Origin: Micromonospora sp. Llam0
Lineage (GTDB): Bacteria; Actinomycetota; Actinomycetes; Mycobacteriales; Micromonosporaceae
Length of the DNA stretch: 64,000 nt
Direction: 5' to 3'
Assembly: GCF_003751085.1 (NCBI RefSeq)
Contig: NZ_RJJY01000001.1
Location: 558,001 to 622,000 of the forward strand
Shown here: positions 54,302 through 62,309 of the stretch, piece after piece
How positions within the stretch are numbered: the first letter of the stretch is position 1
How the letters are laid out: every line of letters starts with the position of its first letter
Translations under genes and position numbers: made by a program
Notes under the pieces: model-generated
Seen by the model: only the letters and a program-made list of their open reading frames with translations
Told to the model about the DNA's origin: nothing
The model's database searches: none

Positions 54302-54877
54302 TCAACTGGCGAGGGTGAGGATCCGGTTGCCGGCGATCCGGGCCAGGTAGCGCACCTCGTCGAGCCCGACCGGGCTTTGCCCCGGTGAGCGGGGCACCTG
54401 GTAGACGCTGCGTTCCCCGTCCGGGCGCAGCCCGGCCGCCTGGTAGAACCGCCGGGCCCGCTGGTTGCCGTCGAGCACCCACAGTCGCATCGCGCGCCAG
54501 CCCTGCCCGGTCAGCCCGGCGATCGAGGCGGACAGCAGGACGCGGCCGACCCCGGTGCCCCAGTGCGTGGGGTCGACGTACATGCTGACGATCTCGCCGT
54601 ACGTCGGATCGAGTTGGTCCCGGTCCTGGTCGATCCGGTACGGGCCGTAGGTGCTGAACCCGACGATCTGCTCGCCTTCGGTGGCGACCAGGGTGCGGAA
54701 CGGCTGGTCCGGGTCGGCGGTGCCGACGTCGCGGCGGCGCTGCGCCCAGGCGGCGACGTTGAGCCGGTCGAGCACGTCGGCGGGGATCAGGCCCGCGTAG
54801 CCGGCCTGCCACGCGCGCACGTGGACCCCGGCGATCGCCTCGGCGTCCTCCGGAGTCTCCTGCCTGACTTCTGGCAT
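54302..54877 (-). CDS. GNAT-family acetyltransferase
   Basis: 191 residues from the ATG at 54877; a GTG at 54901 would add eight. RQETPEDAEAIAGVHVRAWQAGYAGLIP is a typical N-terminus, and SMYVDPTHWGTGVGRVLLSASIAGL holds the acetyl-CoA loop. LWVLDGNQRARRFYQAAGLRPDGERSVYQ is the conserved C-terminal part. Intact, unlike the remnant at 51229. Substrate unknown. Confidence 0.88.
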   Translation of the reverse strand: MPEVRQETPEDAEAIAGVHVRAWQAGYAGLIPADVLDRLNVAAWAQRRRDVGTADPDQPFRTLVATEGEQIVGFSTYGPYRIDQDRDQLDPTYGEIVSMYVDPTHWGTGVGRVLLSASIAGLTGQGWRAMRLWVLDGNQRARRFYQAAGLRPDGERSVYQVPRSPGQSPVGLDEVRYLARIAGNRILTLAS

Positions 54878-54916
54878 ATGGGGATTTCTATCCTGTTTCA
54901 CAACCGACGTCCAGCA

Positions 54917-54941
54917 GCGCCGGCCGGGTGTCGGCCGGCGC
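54917..54941 (-). terminator. terminator after the DUF2855 gene
   Basis: GCGCCGGCCG and CGGCCGGCGC form a perfect 10-bp stem with loop GGTGT, about 50 bases downstream of the DUF2855 stop and just before the next acetyltransferase start. Confidence 0.6.
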
Positions 54942-54988
54942 CGGACGCGGGTGCGGCCAGCGGCGGCTAGAGCGTGGTCGGAGCGTGG

Positions 54989-56056
54989 CTAGAGCTGGAC
55001 CACGTGGCCCACCCGGGGCGGGGTGCGGCCGGCGAGGACCTCCAGCCAGGTGCTGCACAGGGCATCCGGTCCGTGGCCGACCCTGATGTCGACCCATCCG
55101 GTGACGATGGTGGCGAACCGCCGCCAGGCGTCGGCGAAGCGCCGGTCGAGGCCGTCACGACCCCAGTCGACGGTGCGTTTGCGCATCTGGGCCGGGGCGA
55201 AGAAGACCTCGCCGGCGGCGTCGGCGTTCGGGGTCTGGTTGGTCAGACCCACCGCCACGTCCCGGACGAGCCGGTCGCCGAGGTGCGCGTGCAGGGCGGC
55301 GCGGGTCGCCGGTACGCCGGACAGGTCGAGATAGACGGTCGGTACCCGGTCGAGCGCGGCCACGCCGTTGTACGGCAGCACCTGGTCGTAGCAGCCGAGT
55401 GACTCGGTGAAGGCGACGTTTCCGGGTGAGGTGAGACCGACCAGCCGCGGGCCGCGGTCCCGCAACTCGAACGCGGCGGCGTACGCGGTCTTGCTGGAGG
55501 CGGAGGAGAGCACCACGGTCGAGGCGCCGTGGCAGTCGTTGTCGACGAGATGGTCGGCGAGCATGAACGAGGTGAAGAAGAGCGGCCGGTAGAGGATCAG
55601 CAGATCCTCCTCGTCGGCGCGGTACGCTTCGTCGCCTGTGGTCAGCCGGTACGCGTTGTAGGGCGACGGGAGGTCGCTTCGGTGTTCGCTGACGTCGCGG
55701 AACCCGGTCGGGTCCATCCGGCCGGGACGCACGACCAGGTGGCGGGCGGGCGGCAGGTAGCCGTAGAGCCGCTGGCCGGCGGTCACCCCGGTGACCCTCG
55801 ACGCGACCACCTCGGCGAATCCCCAGAGCGGAACGAGTCCGTGGTCCGGCCCCAGCCCGTGTGGCTCGGGTGGGAAGAACCGCCAGTAGCGCAGGGTGTC
55901 GCCGAGTACCGCGTACGTCACGTTGTTCGCGGTCACCCCGACCCGGTCGACTCGCAGCACCGCTTCGCCATCGGCGGGGTCGGGTGCCGGCCTGTCGACC
56001 AGGACGGTCCGGGTGAGGTCGTCGCGCGCGACCGCGAATGTCCAGCTGGGAGCCAT
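54989..56056 (-). CDS. DUF2855 family protein
   Basis: 355 residues. DGEAVLRVDRVGVTANNVTYAVLGDTLRYWRFFP resembles the start of medium-chain reductases, and VVLSSASSKTAYAAAFELRDRGPRLVGLTSPGN looks like the nucleotide-binding loop of that fold in altered form. DUF2855 members are annotated as quinone-oxidoreductase relatives without known activity. The ATG at 56056 lacks a strong ribosome site. It is divergent from the cutinase gene across 138 bases. Confidence 0.82.
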   Translation of the reverse strand: MAPSWTFAVARDDLTRTVLVDRPAPDPADGEAVLRVDRVGVTANNVTYAVLGDTLRYWRFFPPEPHGLGPDHGLVPLWGFAEVVASRVTGVTAGQRLYGYLPPARHLVVRPGRMDPTGFRDVSEHRSDLPSPYNAYRLTTGDEAYRADEEDLLILYRPLFFTSFMLADHLVDNDCHGASTVVLSSASSKTAYAAAFELRDRGPRLVGLTSPGNVAFTESLGCYDQVLPYNGVAALDRVPTVYLDLSGVPATRAALHAHLGDRLVRDVAVGLTNQTPNADAAGEVFFAPAQMRKRTVDWGRDGLDRRFADAWRRFATIVTGWVDIRVGHGPDALCSTWLEVLAGRTPPRVGHVVQL

Positions 56057-56194
56057 GACGCGACGCTAGGGCAGGTGACGACGACCGCACAACGTTCCAG
56101 CGAGCAGGCTGGTGATTCTACCGATGCGGTACGCGGACGGCGCCACAGAGACTGATGTGTGTCGATAGCCTTCCGTCCTTGAGGAGGATCTGGC

Positions 56195-57088
56195 ATGCGT
56201 CCCACCATCATGAGCGGTGCGCGTCCCGTCCCGGGCTTCGTGACCCGGCTCTGCCTGACCGTCGCGTTGGTTGCCGTCGCGGGTGTCGCGGCGGCCGCCC
56301 CGGCGCAGGCGCAGACCAACCCGTACCAGCGCGGCCCGGCACCCACGCACGCGATCCTGGAGGCCAGCCGCGGCCCGTTCGCCACCAGCCAACAGTCGGT
56401 CTCGTCGCTGGTCAGCGGCTTCGACGGCGGGGTCATCTACTATCCGACGACCACCAGTGAGGGAACCTTCGGCGCGGTCGCCATCTCGCCCGGCTACACC
56501 GCGAGCTGGTCGAGTCTTGCCTGGCTCGGCCCGCGGATCGCCTCCCACGGTTTCGTGGTCATCGGCATCGAGACCGAGAGCCGGTTCGACCAGCCGGGCA
56601 GCCGGGGTCGCCAGCTGCTGGCCGCGCTCGACTACCTGGTCGACCGGAGCCCGGTGCGGACCCGGATCGACCCGGACCGGCTCGCGGTGGCTGGTCACTC
56701 CATGGGCGGCGGGGGCAGCCTGGAGGCCGCCGTCGACCGGCCGTCGCTACGGGCCGCGGTGCCGATCGCACCGTGGAACACGGACAAGACCTGGACCACC
56801 GTCGCAGTGCCGACGCTGATCGTCGGCGGCGAGTACGACACGATCGCCCCGGTCTACAGCCACGCGAAGCCCTTCTACGACTCGATTCCGGCCTGGACGG
56901 AGAAGGCGTACCTGGAGCTGAACGGAGAGGGACATCTCTTCCCACAGGTCCCGAACACCGAGCTGGCCAAGCAGGGGGTGGCCTGGCTGAAACGCTTCGT
57001 GGACGACGACACCCGGTACACGCAGTTCCTCTGCCCGGGGCCGTCGGGTCTGGCGATCGAGGAGTACCGCAGCACCTGTCCCTTCTGA
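56195..57088 (+). CDS. secreted cutinase / polyester (PET-type) hydrolase
   Basis: 297 residues. A signal peptide ends near AAPAQAQ (about residue 40). The mature part follows Thermobifida cutinases almost segment by segment: [45 protein letters not shown] and [22 protein letters not shown]. Triad: Ser169, Asp215, His247. Cys280 and Cys295 would form the C-terminal disulphide. His223 and Phe227 (SHAKPF) match the TfCut2-type pair rather than the Ser/Ile of Ideonella PETase. It should hydrolyse cutin-like or synthetic polyesters outside the cell. GAGGAGG precedes the ATG; a 16-bp terminator follows. Confidence 0.93.
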   Translation: MRPTIMSGARPVPGFVTRLCLTVALVAVAGVAAAAPAQAQTNPYQRGPAPTHAILEASRGPFATSQQSVSSLVSGFDGGVIYYPTTTSEGTFGAVAISPGYTASWSSLAWLGPRIASHGFVVIGIETESRFDQPGSRGRQLLAALDYLVDRSPVRTRIDPDRLAVAGHSMGGGGSLEAAVDRPSLRAAVPIAPWNTDKTWTTVAVPTLIVGGEYDTIAPVYSHAKPFYDSIPAWTEKAYLELNGEGHLFPQVPNTELAKQGVAWLKRFVDDDTRYTQFLCPGPSGLAIEEYRSTCPF

Positions 57089-57107
57089 TTCGGCCGGCCG
57101 GCGGGCG

Positions 57108-57146
57108 GGGTGCGGGGTGGTCGCCGACCGGGCGACCACCCCGCAC
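57108..57146 (+). terminator. strong terminator after the cutinase gene
   Basis: GGTGCGGGGTGGTCGC (57108-57123) and GCGACCACCCCGCACC (57131-57146) form a perfect 16-bp stem with a seven-base loop, followed by GTTT. Confidence 0.8.
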
Positions 57147-57195
57147 CGTTTCCGTCACCCCGTGCCGCTTCCGTGTCCGCGACCTGTCGGCTAAA

Positions 57196-57212
57196 TTGCA
57201 TCCGGAGTGCAA
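57196..57212. promoter_or_regulatory. inverted repeat before the acyl-CoA dehydrogenase genes
   Basis: TTGCA-N7-TGCAA (57196-57212) lies 22 bases before the GTG start of the first dehydrogenase gene, a size and place typical for a TetR-type repressor site. Confidence 0.4.
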
Positions 57213-57233
57213 AAACTATTCTCGGAGGTTGCC

Positions 57234-58445
57234 GTGCCGGACACCGACACCGACCAGCTCCGTGACCCGGACCAGCTCCGTGACCCGGACCAGCTCCGCG
57301 ACCCGGATCAGCTGCGTGGCGTGGTGGCCGGGTTCCTCCGCCGGCACGACCGGACCGGGGACCGGACCGCCTTCCTGCGGGCCCGGTTCGACGCCGGGCT
57401 GGCCTGGGTGCATCATCCCGTCGGCCTCGGCGGGCTGGGCCTGCCCTGGCATCTGCAGGCGGTCGTCGACGACGAGTTCACCCGGGCGGGTGCCCCGGAC
57501 AACCGCCCACGCCGCAACAGCATCGGCCTCGGGATGGCTGCGCCGACGCTGCTGCGGCACGGTACGCCGCAGCAGCAGCGGCGCTGGTTGCGCCCGCTCT
57601 GGACCGGTGAGGAGATCTGGTGCCAGCTGTTCAGCGAGCCCGACGCCGGCTCCGATCTGGCCGCGGTGGCGACCGGCGCCGAGCGGTCCGGCGACGGTTG
57701 GCTGGTCGACGGTCAGAAGGTCTGGACGTCGCTCGCCCACCGTGCCCGGTGGGCGATCCTGCTCGCCCGCACCAGCTCCACCGGCCGGCGCCACGCCGGG
57801 TTGACCTACTTCGTCTGTGACATGACCGCACCGGGAGTGCAGGTGCGTCCGCTGCGCCAGATGACCGGTGAGGCCGAGTTCAACGAGGTCTTCCTCACCG
57901 GGGTCCGGCTGCCCGACGCCATGCGGATCGGTGAGGTCGGCGAGGGCTGGCAGGTCGCCCGTACCACGTTGATGAACGAGCGGGTCGCCATCGGCGGCCG
58001 GCCGCTGGCCCGCGAAGGCGGCATGATCGGCGTTCTGGCCGACGCGTGGCGCCGGCAACCGGAGATTCGGCGTACCGGCCCGCACCAGGATCTGCTGCGG
58101 CTGTGGGTCCGAGCCGAGGCGGCCCGGCTGACCGCGCTGCGCCTGCGTCAGCAACTGGTCGCGGGGCAGCCCGGACCGGAGGGCTCCGCAGTGAAGCTCA
58201 GCTTCGCCGAGCTGAACCAGCTGATCAGCGGCCTGGAGATCGAGGTACGTGGCGCGGCCGGCCTGCGGCACGACGACTGGACGATGCGCCGCCCCGAGGA
58301 GCCGGACCTGCTCGGCCGGACCGCCACCTACCGCTACCTGCGGGCCCGCGGCAACTCCATCGAAGGTGGAACCTCGGAGATCCTGCGCAATGTCATCGCC
58401 GAGCGGGTGCTCGGCCTGCCGAGCGAACCCCGGGTGGACCGATGA
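57234..58445 (+). CDS. acyl-CoA dehydrogenase, first of a pair
   Basis: 403 residues from the GTG at 57234, behind GGAGG (57224-57228); a GTG at 57207 is less likely. The family segments are CQLFSEPDAGSDLAAVATGA (FAD and substrate site), GQKVWTSLAHRARWAILLART, GEGWQVARTTLMNERVAIGG and RGNSIEGGTSEILRNVIAERVLGLP. The N-terminus carries four DPDQLR-like repeats. It overlaps a second dehydrogenase gene by ATGA. Adjacent pairs like this form alpha2-beta2 enzymes such as FadE28-FadE29 in actinobacteria, so a bulky or branched acyl-CoA substrate is inferred. Confidence 0.9.
   Translation: MPDTDTDQLRDPDQLRDPDQLRDPDQLRGVVAGFLRRHDRTGDRTAFLRARFDAGLAWVHHPVGLGGLGLPWHLQAVVDDEFTRAGAPDNRPRRNSIGLGMAAPTLLRHGTPQQQRRWLRPLWTGEEIWCQLFSEPDAGSDLAAVATGAERSGDGWLVDGQKVWTSLAHRARWAILLARTSSTGRRHAGLTYFVCDMTAPGVQVRPLRQMTGEAEFNEVFLTGVRLPDAMRIGEVGEGWQVARTTLMNERVAIGGRPLAREGGMIGVLADAWRRQPEIRRTGPHQDLLRLWVRAEAARLTALRLRQQLVAGQPGPEGSAVKLSFAELNQLISGLEIEVRGAAGLRHDDWTMRRPEEPDLLGRTATYRYLRARGNSIEGGTSEILRNVIAERVLGLPSEPRVDR
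57246..57317 (+). repeat. four 18-bp tandem repeats
   Basis: Four consecutive 18-base units code (D)TDQLR then DPDQLR three times at the N-terminus of the dehydrogenase. Units 2 and 3 are nearly identical, so recent slippage is likely. Confidence 0.85.
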
Positions 58446-59593
58446 CGAATCTGCTCTACGACGAGACCGAGGAGGCGCTGCGGGCGAGTGTCCGCGCGCT
58501 GTGCGCGGCGGTCAACCCGACCGGGCGCGTTCTGGCCCGGTTGGCCTCCGACGAGCCGTACGACCCGCGACTCTGGCAGCGGCTCGCCGACGAGCTGGGC
58601 GTCGTCGGACTGGCGGTGCCCGAGGAGTACGGCGGTGCCGGCGCCGGTCTTCGGGAGGTCGCCGTGGTTCTGGAGGAGCTGGGCCGGGCCGTGGCGCCGG
58701 TGCCCTATCTGGGCAGCGCGGTGGTCGCCACCCGGGCCCTGCTGCGCTGCGGTGCGACCGATCTGCTCGCCCCGGTCGCGGCCGGTCGTACCCGTGCCGT
58801 ACTGGTGGTGCCGGTGTCCACCGCGCCAGGGGACGACTGGCCGACGGTCGAGGTCGGGCCTGCGGCGGCACCGGGCGCGGGCTCCGGCGCGGCGACCGTT
58901 TCTGGCGTGGTGGCCGGTGTCGCCGACGCGCTCCCCGCCGATCTGCTGCTCGTCCCGGCCCGGGACGGGCTCTACGCGGTCCGGGCCTCCGGCCCGGGAG
59001 TGCGGATCTCCCCGGTGGTATCGCTGGACGGCACCCGGCCGCTCGGCGACGTCGACCTGACCGCCGCCCCGGCGGTCCGGCTCGCCGACGGTTCGGCAGC
59101 AGTCGTGGCGGTACGCGACGGGCTGGTGGCCGGTGCGGCGATGCTCGCGTCGGAGCAGGTGGGGGTCGCCGAGTGGTGTCTGGACAGTACGGTCCGCTAC
59201 GTCCGCGAGCGGTTCCAGTTCGGTCGCCCGGTCGGCTCGTTCCAGGCGGTCAAGCATCGGCTGGCCGATGTCTGGGTGGGTATCGCCGAGGCCCGGGCGG
59301 TGGCCCGGTACGCCGCTGACCGCGTCGCGGCTACGCAGCCACCGGGCCCGGCGCCCGTTGACGCCGAGACGGAGCTGGCGGCGGCCGTCGCCGCGGCGCA
59401 CTGCTCGGCGGTCGCGGTCACCGCGGCGGAGACCTGCGTGCAGTTGCACGGCGGCATCGGGTTCACCTGGGAGCACCCGGCCCACGTGTTCCTGAAACGG
59501 GCCAAGAGCAACGCCGTCATGTTCGGTACGCCCGACCGGCACCGCGCGGCGCTGGCCCGGCTGGTCGACCTGCCCGGCCCGGTCGTGGCCTGA
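58442..59593 (+). CDS. acyl-CoA dehydrogenase, second of a pair
   Basis: 383 residues. The ATG at 58442 overlaps the upstream stop. LADELGVVGLAVPEEYGGAGAGLREVAVVLEELGRAVAPVPYLG is the N-terminal helical domain; YVRERFQFGRPVGSFQAVKHRLADV and ETCVQLHGGIGFTWEHPAHVFLKRAKS are the flavin-binding C-terminal domain. The middle domain is short and Ala/Val-rich, diverged from the first subunit, as in non-catalytic or half-site partners of heteromeric enzymes (inference). Confidence 0.9.
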   Translation: MTNLLYDETEEALRASVRALCAAVNPTGRVLARLASDEPYDPRLWQRLADELGVVGLAVPEEYGGAGAGLREVAVVLEELGRAVAPVPYLGSAVVATRALLRCGATDLLAPVAAGRTRAVLVVPVSTAPGDDWPTVEVGPAAAPGAGSGAATVSGVVAGVADALPADLLLVPARDGLYAVRASGPGVRISPVVSLDGTRPLGDVDLTAAPAVRLADGSAAVVAVRDGLVAGAAMLASEQVGVAEWCLDSTVRYVRERFQFGRPVGSFQAVKHRLADVWVGIAEARAVARYAADRVAATQPPGPAPVDAETELAAAVAAAHCSAVAVTAAETCVQLHGGIGFTWEHPAHVFLKRAKSNAVMFGTPDRHRAALARLVDLPGPVVA

Positions 59594-59594
59594 C

Positions 59595-59685
59595 CGGTCG
59601 TGCCCGGCCCGGTCGGCCGGCCTGACCGGCCAGCCCACGACCGCCGTCGAGTCAAAGATCATGCATCAGTAATGCATGATCTTTG
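59595..59685 (+). terminator. double hairpin after the dehydrogenase pair
   Basis: First a nested GC-rich hairpin: outer CGGTCGTG/CACGACCG (59595-59602, 59636-59643) and inner GGCCGG/CCGGCC (59615-59631). Ten bases on, a perfect 14-bp AT-richer stem CAAAGATCATGCAT/ATGCATGATCTTTG with loop CAGTA (59653-59685). Confidence 0.7.
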
Positions 59686-59755
59686 GCCATCCTCTGATGA
59701 CCGACCCAAGTCCTCAACATGGTTCCAACCAGGTTACACGACTGCTTCGTGGGTG

Positions 59756-59792
59756 TTGACCTGGTGATCCAAAAACGTACACTGTCAGTGTA
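59756..59792 (+). promoter_or_regulatory. liv operon promoter with TetR-type operator
   Basis: TTGACC (59756-59761), 16 bases, TACACT (59778-59783). A perfect 15-bp palindrome TACACTG-T-CAGTGTA (59778-59792) covers the -10, the pattern of a TetR-family operator. A bound repressor would block the promoter. The repressor gene is not in the window. Confidence 0.65.
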
Positions 59793-59820
59793 ATTAATGC
59801 CCCCGGCCAAGGGACGGGCG

Positions 59821-60663
59821 ATGGGACGAGGACTCGGACTGCGAAACGTCGGGGTGCGCTTCGGTGGGCTCACCGCCCTCGACGACGTCTCCCTCGACGT
59901 GCCACCCGGCACGGTGACCGGGGTGATCGGCCCGAACGGCGCAGGCAAGACCACTCTGTTCAACGTCGTCTGTGGATTCGTTTCGCCGGACGTCGGCACC
60001 ATGACCCTGGACGGGCAGCCGTTCCGGCCCCGCCCGCACCGGCTCACCCGACTCGGGATCGCCCGCACCCTGCAGGGCACCGGACTCTTCGCTGGGCTCA
60101 CCGTCCTGGAGAACGTGATGACCGGGGCCAACCACCGCGCCCGGACCGGCTTCCTCGCCGCCCTGTTCGCCCTGCCCCGGGCCGACCGTGACGAACGGCG
60201 GCTGCGTGCTCAGGCGCTCAACGCCCTCGACCGGCTCGGCGTCGCCGCACACGCGGCACGGCTGCCGGGCACCCTGCCGTTCGCGGTCCGCCAGCGGGTG
60301 GCACTGGCCCGGGCGCTCGTCGCCCGGCCCCGCCTGCTGCTGCTCGACGAGCCGGCCGGCGGGCTCGGCGACGAGGACGTCAGGCAACTCGCCGACCTGA
60401 TCCGCGACCTGCCCGGTCGGGCCGTCGACCCCTGCTCGGTGCTGCTCGTCGAGCACCACATGGACCTGGTCATGTCCACCTGCGACCAGGTCGTCGTGCT
60501 GGACTTCGGCCGGGTCGTCGCGACCGGCACCGCTGAGCAGGTCCGCACCGCTCCCGCAGTCGTCGAGGCGTACCTCGGCGCGGCGGTCGACGACCCGGCA
60601 CCCACACCCGGACCCCGCTCCGCAGCGGCACCGCAACCGCCCGCGACAGCGGACGGGCGGTGA
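59821..60663 (+). CDS. livG: LivG-type ABC transporter ATP-binding protein with degenerate signature
   Basis: 280 residues from the ATG at 59821, behind AAGGGACGG; an ATG at 59797, nearly at the transcription start, would add eight. Walker A GPNGAGKTTLFN, Walker B LLLLDEPAGGL and the switch His (VEHHMDLVM) are intact. The signature motif, however, reads LPFAVRQR instead of LS(Y/G)GQ, so one of the two composite ATP sites with LivF is probably inactive. The C-terminal ~25 residues are Pro/Ala-rich. Ligands of such importers are branched amino acids or other small acids. Confidence 0.88.
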   Translation: MGRGLGLRNVGVRFGGLTALDDVSLDVPPGTVTGVIGPNGAGKTTLFNVVCGFVSPDVGTMTLDGQPFRPRPHRLTRLGIARTLQGTGLFAGLTVLENVMTGANHRARTGFLAALFALPRADRDERRLRAQALNALDRLGVAAHAARLPGTLPFAVRQRVALARALVARPRLLLLDEPAGGLGDEDVRQLADLIRDLPGRAVDPCSVLLVEHHMDLVMSTCDQVVVLDFGRVVATGTAEQVRTAPAVVEAYLGAAVDDPAPTPGPRSAAAPQPPATADGR

Positions 60664-60667
60664 CCTG

Positions 60668-61390
60668 GTGACCGCCGAGGAGCTGCTCACCGTCCGGGAC
60701 CTGGCCGCCGGGTACGGGGCCGTGCCGGTGCTGCGGGACGTCGACCTGACCATCCACACCGGCACCATCGTCGCTGTGGTGGGCGCCAACGGCGCCGGCA
60801 AGACGACGCTGCTGCGGACCCTTTGCGGCATGGTCCCGGCGAGCGCGGGACGGGTGGTGCTCGCCGGCGCGGACCTGCGCGGCGTACCGGTCGAGGAGGT
60901 GGTACGGCGGGGCATGGCGCACGTGCCGGAAGGGCGTGGGGTGATCGGCGAGCTGACCGTCCACGAGAACCTGCGGCTCGGTGGGCTCTGGCGGCGCGAC
61001 CGGGCCGACGCGGCCCGTGCCCTCGACGAGGTCTATCAGCTCTTCGAACCGCTGGCCCGGCGGCGCCGATGGCACGGCCACCAGCTCTCCGGCGGGGAGC
61101 GGCAGATGCTCGCCCTCGGTCGGGCGCTCGTCGCCCGTCCCCGGCTGCTGCTGCTCGACGAACCGTCACTCGGCCTGGCGCCCCGGGTGATCACCCAGAT
61201 CATGGTGCTGCTCCGGCGGCTGCGGGACGAGACCGGACTGACCGTCCTGCTCGTCGAGCAGAACGTCCACGGCGCACTCTCCGTCGCCGATGAGGCGGTG
61301 GTCATGTCCCTGGGCCGGATCGTCGTGCGGGCTCCCGCCGCCCGACTGCGCGACGACGAATCGCTGCGCCACCACTATCTCGGCTTCTGA
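60668..61390 (+). CDS. livF: LivF-type ABC transporter ATP-binding protein
   Basis: 240 residues. The GTG at 60668 is four bases after livG. Walker A GANGAGKTTLLR, signature LSGGERQMLALGRAL, Walker B LLLLDEPSLGLAP and switch histidine region VLLVEQNVHGAL are typical of LivF, where Gln-Asn replaces the usual His in the H-loop neighbourhood. It pairs with the degenerate LivG, so its intact signature acts on the LivG Walker site. Confidence 0.92.
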   Translation: MTAEELLTVRDLAAGYGAVPVLRDVDLTIHTGTIVAVVGANGAGKTTLLRTLCGMVPASAGRVVLAGADLRGVPVEEVVRRGMAHVPEGRGVIGELTVHENLRLGGLWRRDRADAARALDEVYQLFEPLARRRRWHGHQLSGGERQMLALGRALVARPRLLLLDEPSLGLAPRVITQIMVLLRRLRDETGLTVLLVEQNVHGALSVADEAVVMSLGRIVVRAPAARLRDDESLRHHYLGF

Positions 61391-61430
61391 CCGCCGAATC
61401 CCGGATCTCCGACCGCACCAGGAGGCCCCG

Positions 61431-62309
61431 TTGGACCGCTTCCTCTTCCTCACCCTCGACGGGCTGTCGCGAGGCGCGGTCTACGCCGCGTTCGCGCTGG
61501 CCCTCGTCCTGATCTGGCGGGCCGCCCGGGCGGTCAACTTCGCCCAGGGCGCGATGGCCGCCGCCACCGCGTACGTCGGCTACGGCGTCGCCGCCGCGAC
61601 CGGCTCGTACTGGATCGGCTTCCTGACCGCGATCGCCGCCGGTCTGCTGCTCGGCGCCGCCGTCGAGCGGATCGTCATGCGCCACGTCGGGCACGCCTCC
61701 CCGCTCAGCCCGGTGATCGTGGCGCTCGGGCTGGTCCTGGTCATCCAGGCCGGGCTGGGCATCGTGTACGGCAACGAGTTCCGTCCGGCGCCGACGCCGC
61801 TGTCCCGCTCCGCCGTCACGGTCGGTGGGCTGCGCCTGCTCTCCCCGTACGACCTGTTCGTCTTCGGCGCCGTCGGGGTCGTCGTGGTCGCGCTGGCGTG
61901 GATCTTCGCCCGGACCGCCGTCGGCCTGCGGATGCGGGCGGCGGCCTTCGCCCCGGACGTCGCCCGGTTGCTCGGGGTACGGGTCGGCGGGATGCTCACC
62001 CTCGGCTGGGCACTCGCGTCGGCCGTCGGGGCGCTCGCCGCGATGCTGGTCGTCCCCACCGAGCTCGGCCTGCACCCGAACGCGATGGACCTGGTCTTCG
62101 TCTCGGCGTTCACTGCGGCCGTGGTCGGTGGCCTGGAAAGCCCACCCGGAGCGGTGGTCGGTGGCCTCGCCGTCGGTCTGGCCCTGTCCTACGTGGGCGG
62201 CTACGCGGGCAGCGACGTCACCCCGCTCGCCGTCCTGACACTGCTGCTGGCGGTGCTGCTGATCCGACCGGGCGGACTGTTCGCCACGGCGACGGCGAGG
62301 CAGGTGTGA
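61431..62309 (+). CDS. livH: LivH-type ABC transporter permease
   Basis: 292 residues from a TTG at 61431 preceded by AGGAGG; no ATG or GTG fits the conserved N-terminus LTLDGLSRGAVYAAFALALVLIWRAARAVNFAQGAM. About eight membrane helices. The coupling region GLRMRAAAFAPDVARLLGVRVGGM and PTELGLHPNAMDLVFVSAFTAAVVGGLESPPGAVVGG are typical of LivH. Its stop overlaps the livM GTG. Confidence 0.92.
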   Translation: MDRFLFLTLDGLSRGAVYAAFALALVLIWRAARAVNFAQGAMAAATAYVGYGVAAATGSYWIGFLTAIAAGLLLGAAVERIVMRHVGHASPLSPVIVALGLVLVIQAGLGIVYGNEFRPAPTPLSRSAVTVGGLRLLSPYDLFVFGAVGVVVVALAWIFARTAVGLRMRAAAFAPDVARLLGVRVGGMLTLGWALASAVGALAAMLVVPTELGLHPNAMDLVFVSAFTAAVVGGLESPPGAVVGGLAVGLALSYVGGYAGSDVTPLAVLTLLLAVLLIRPGGLFATATARQV

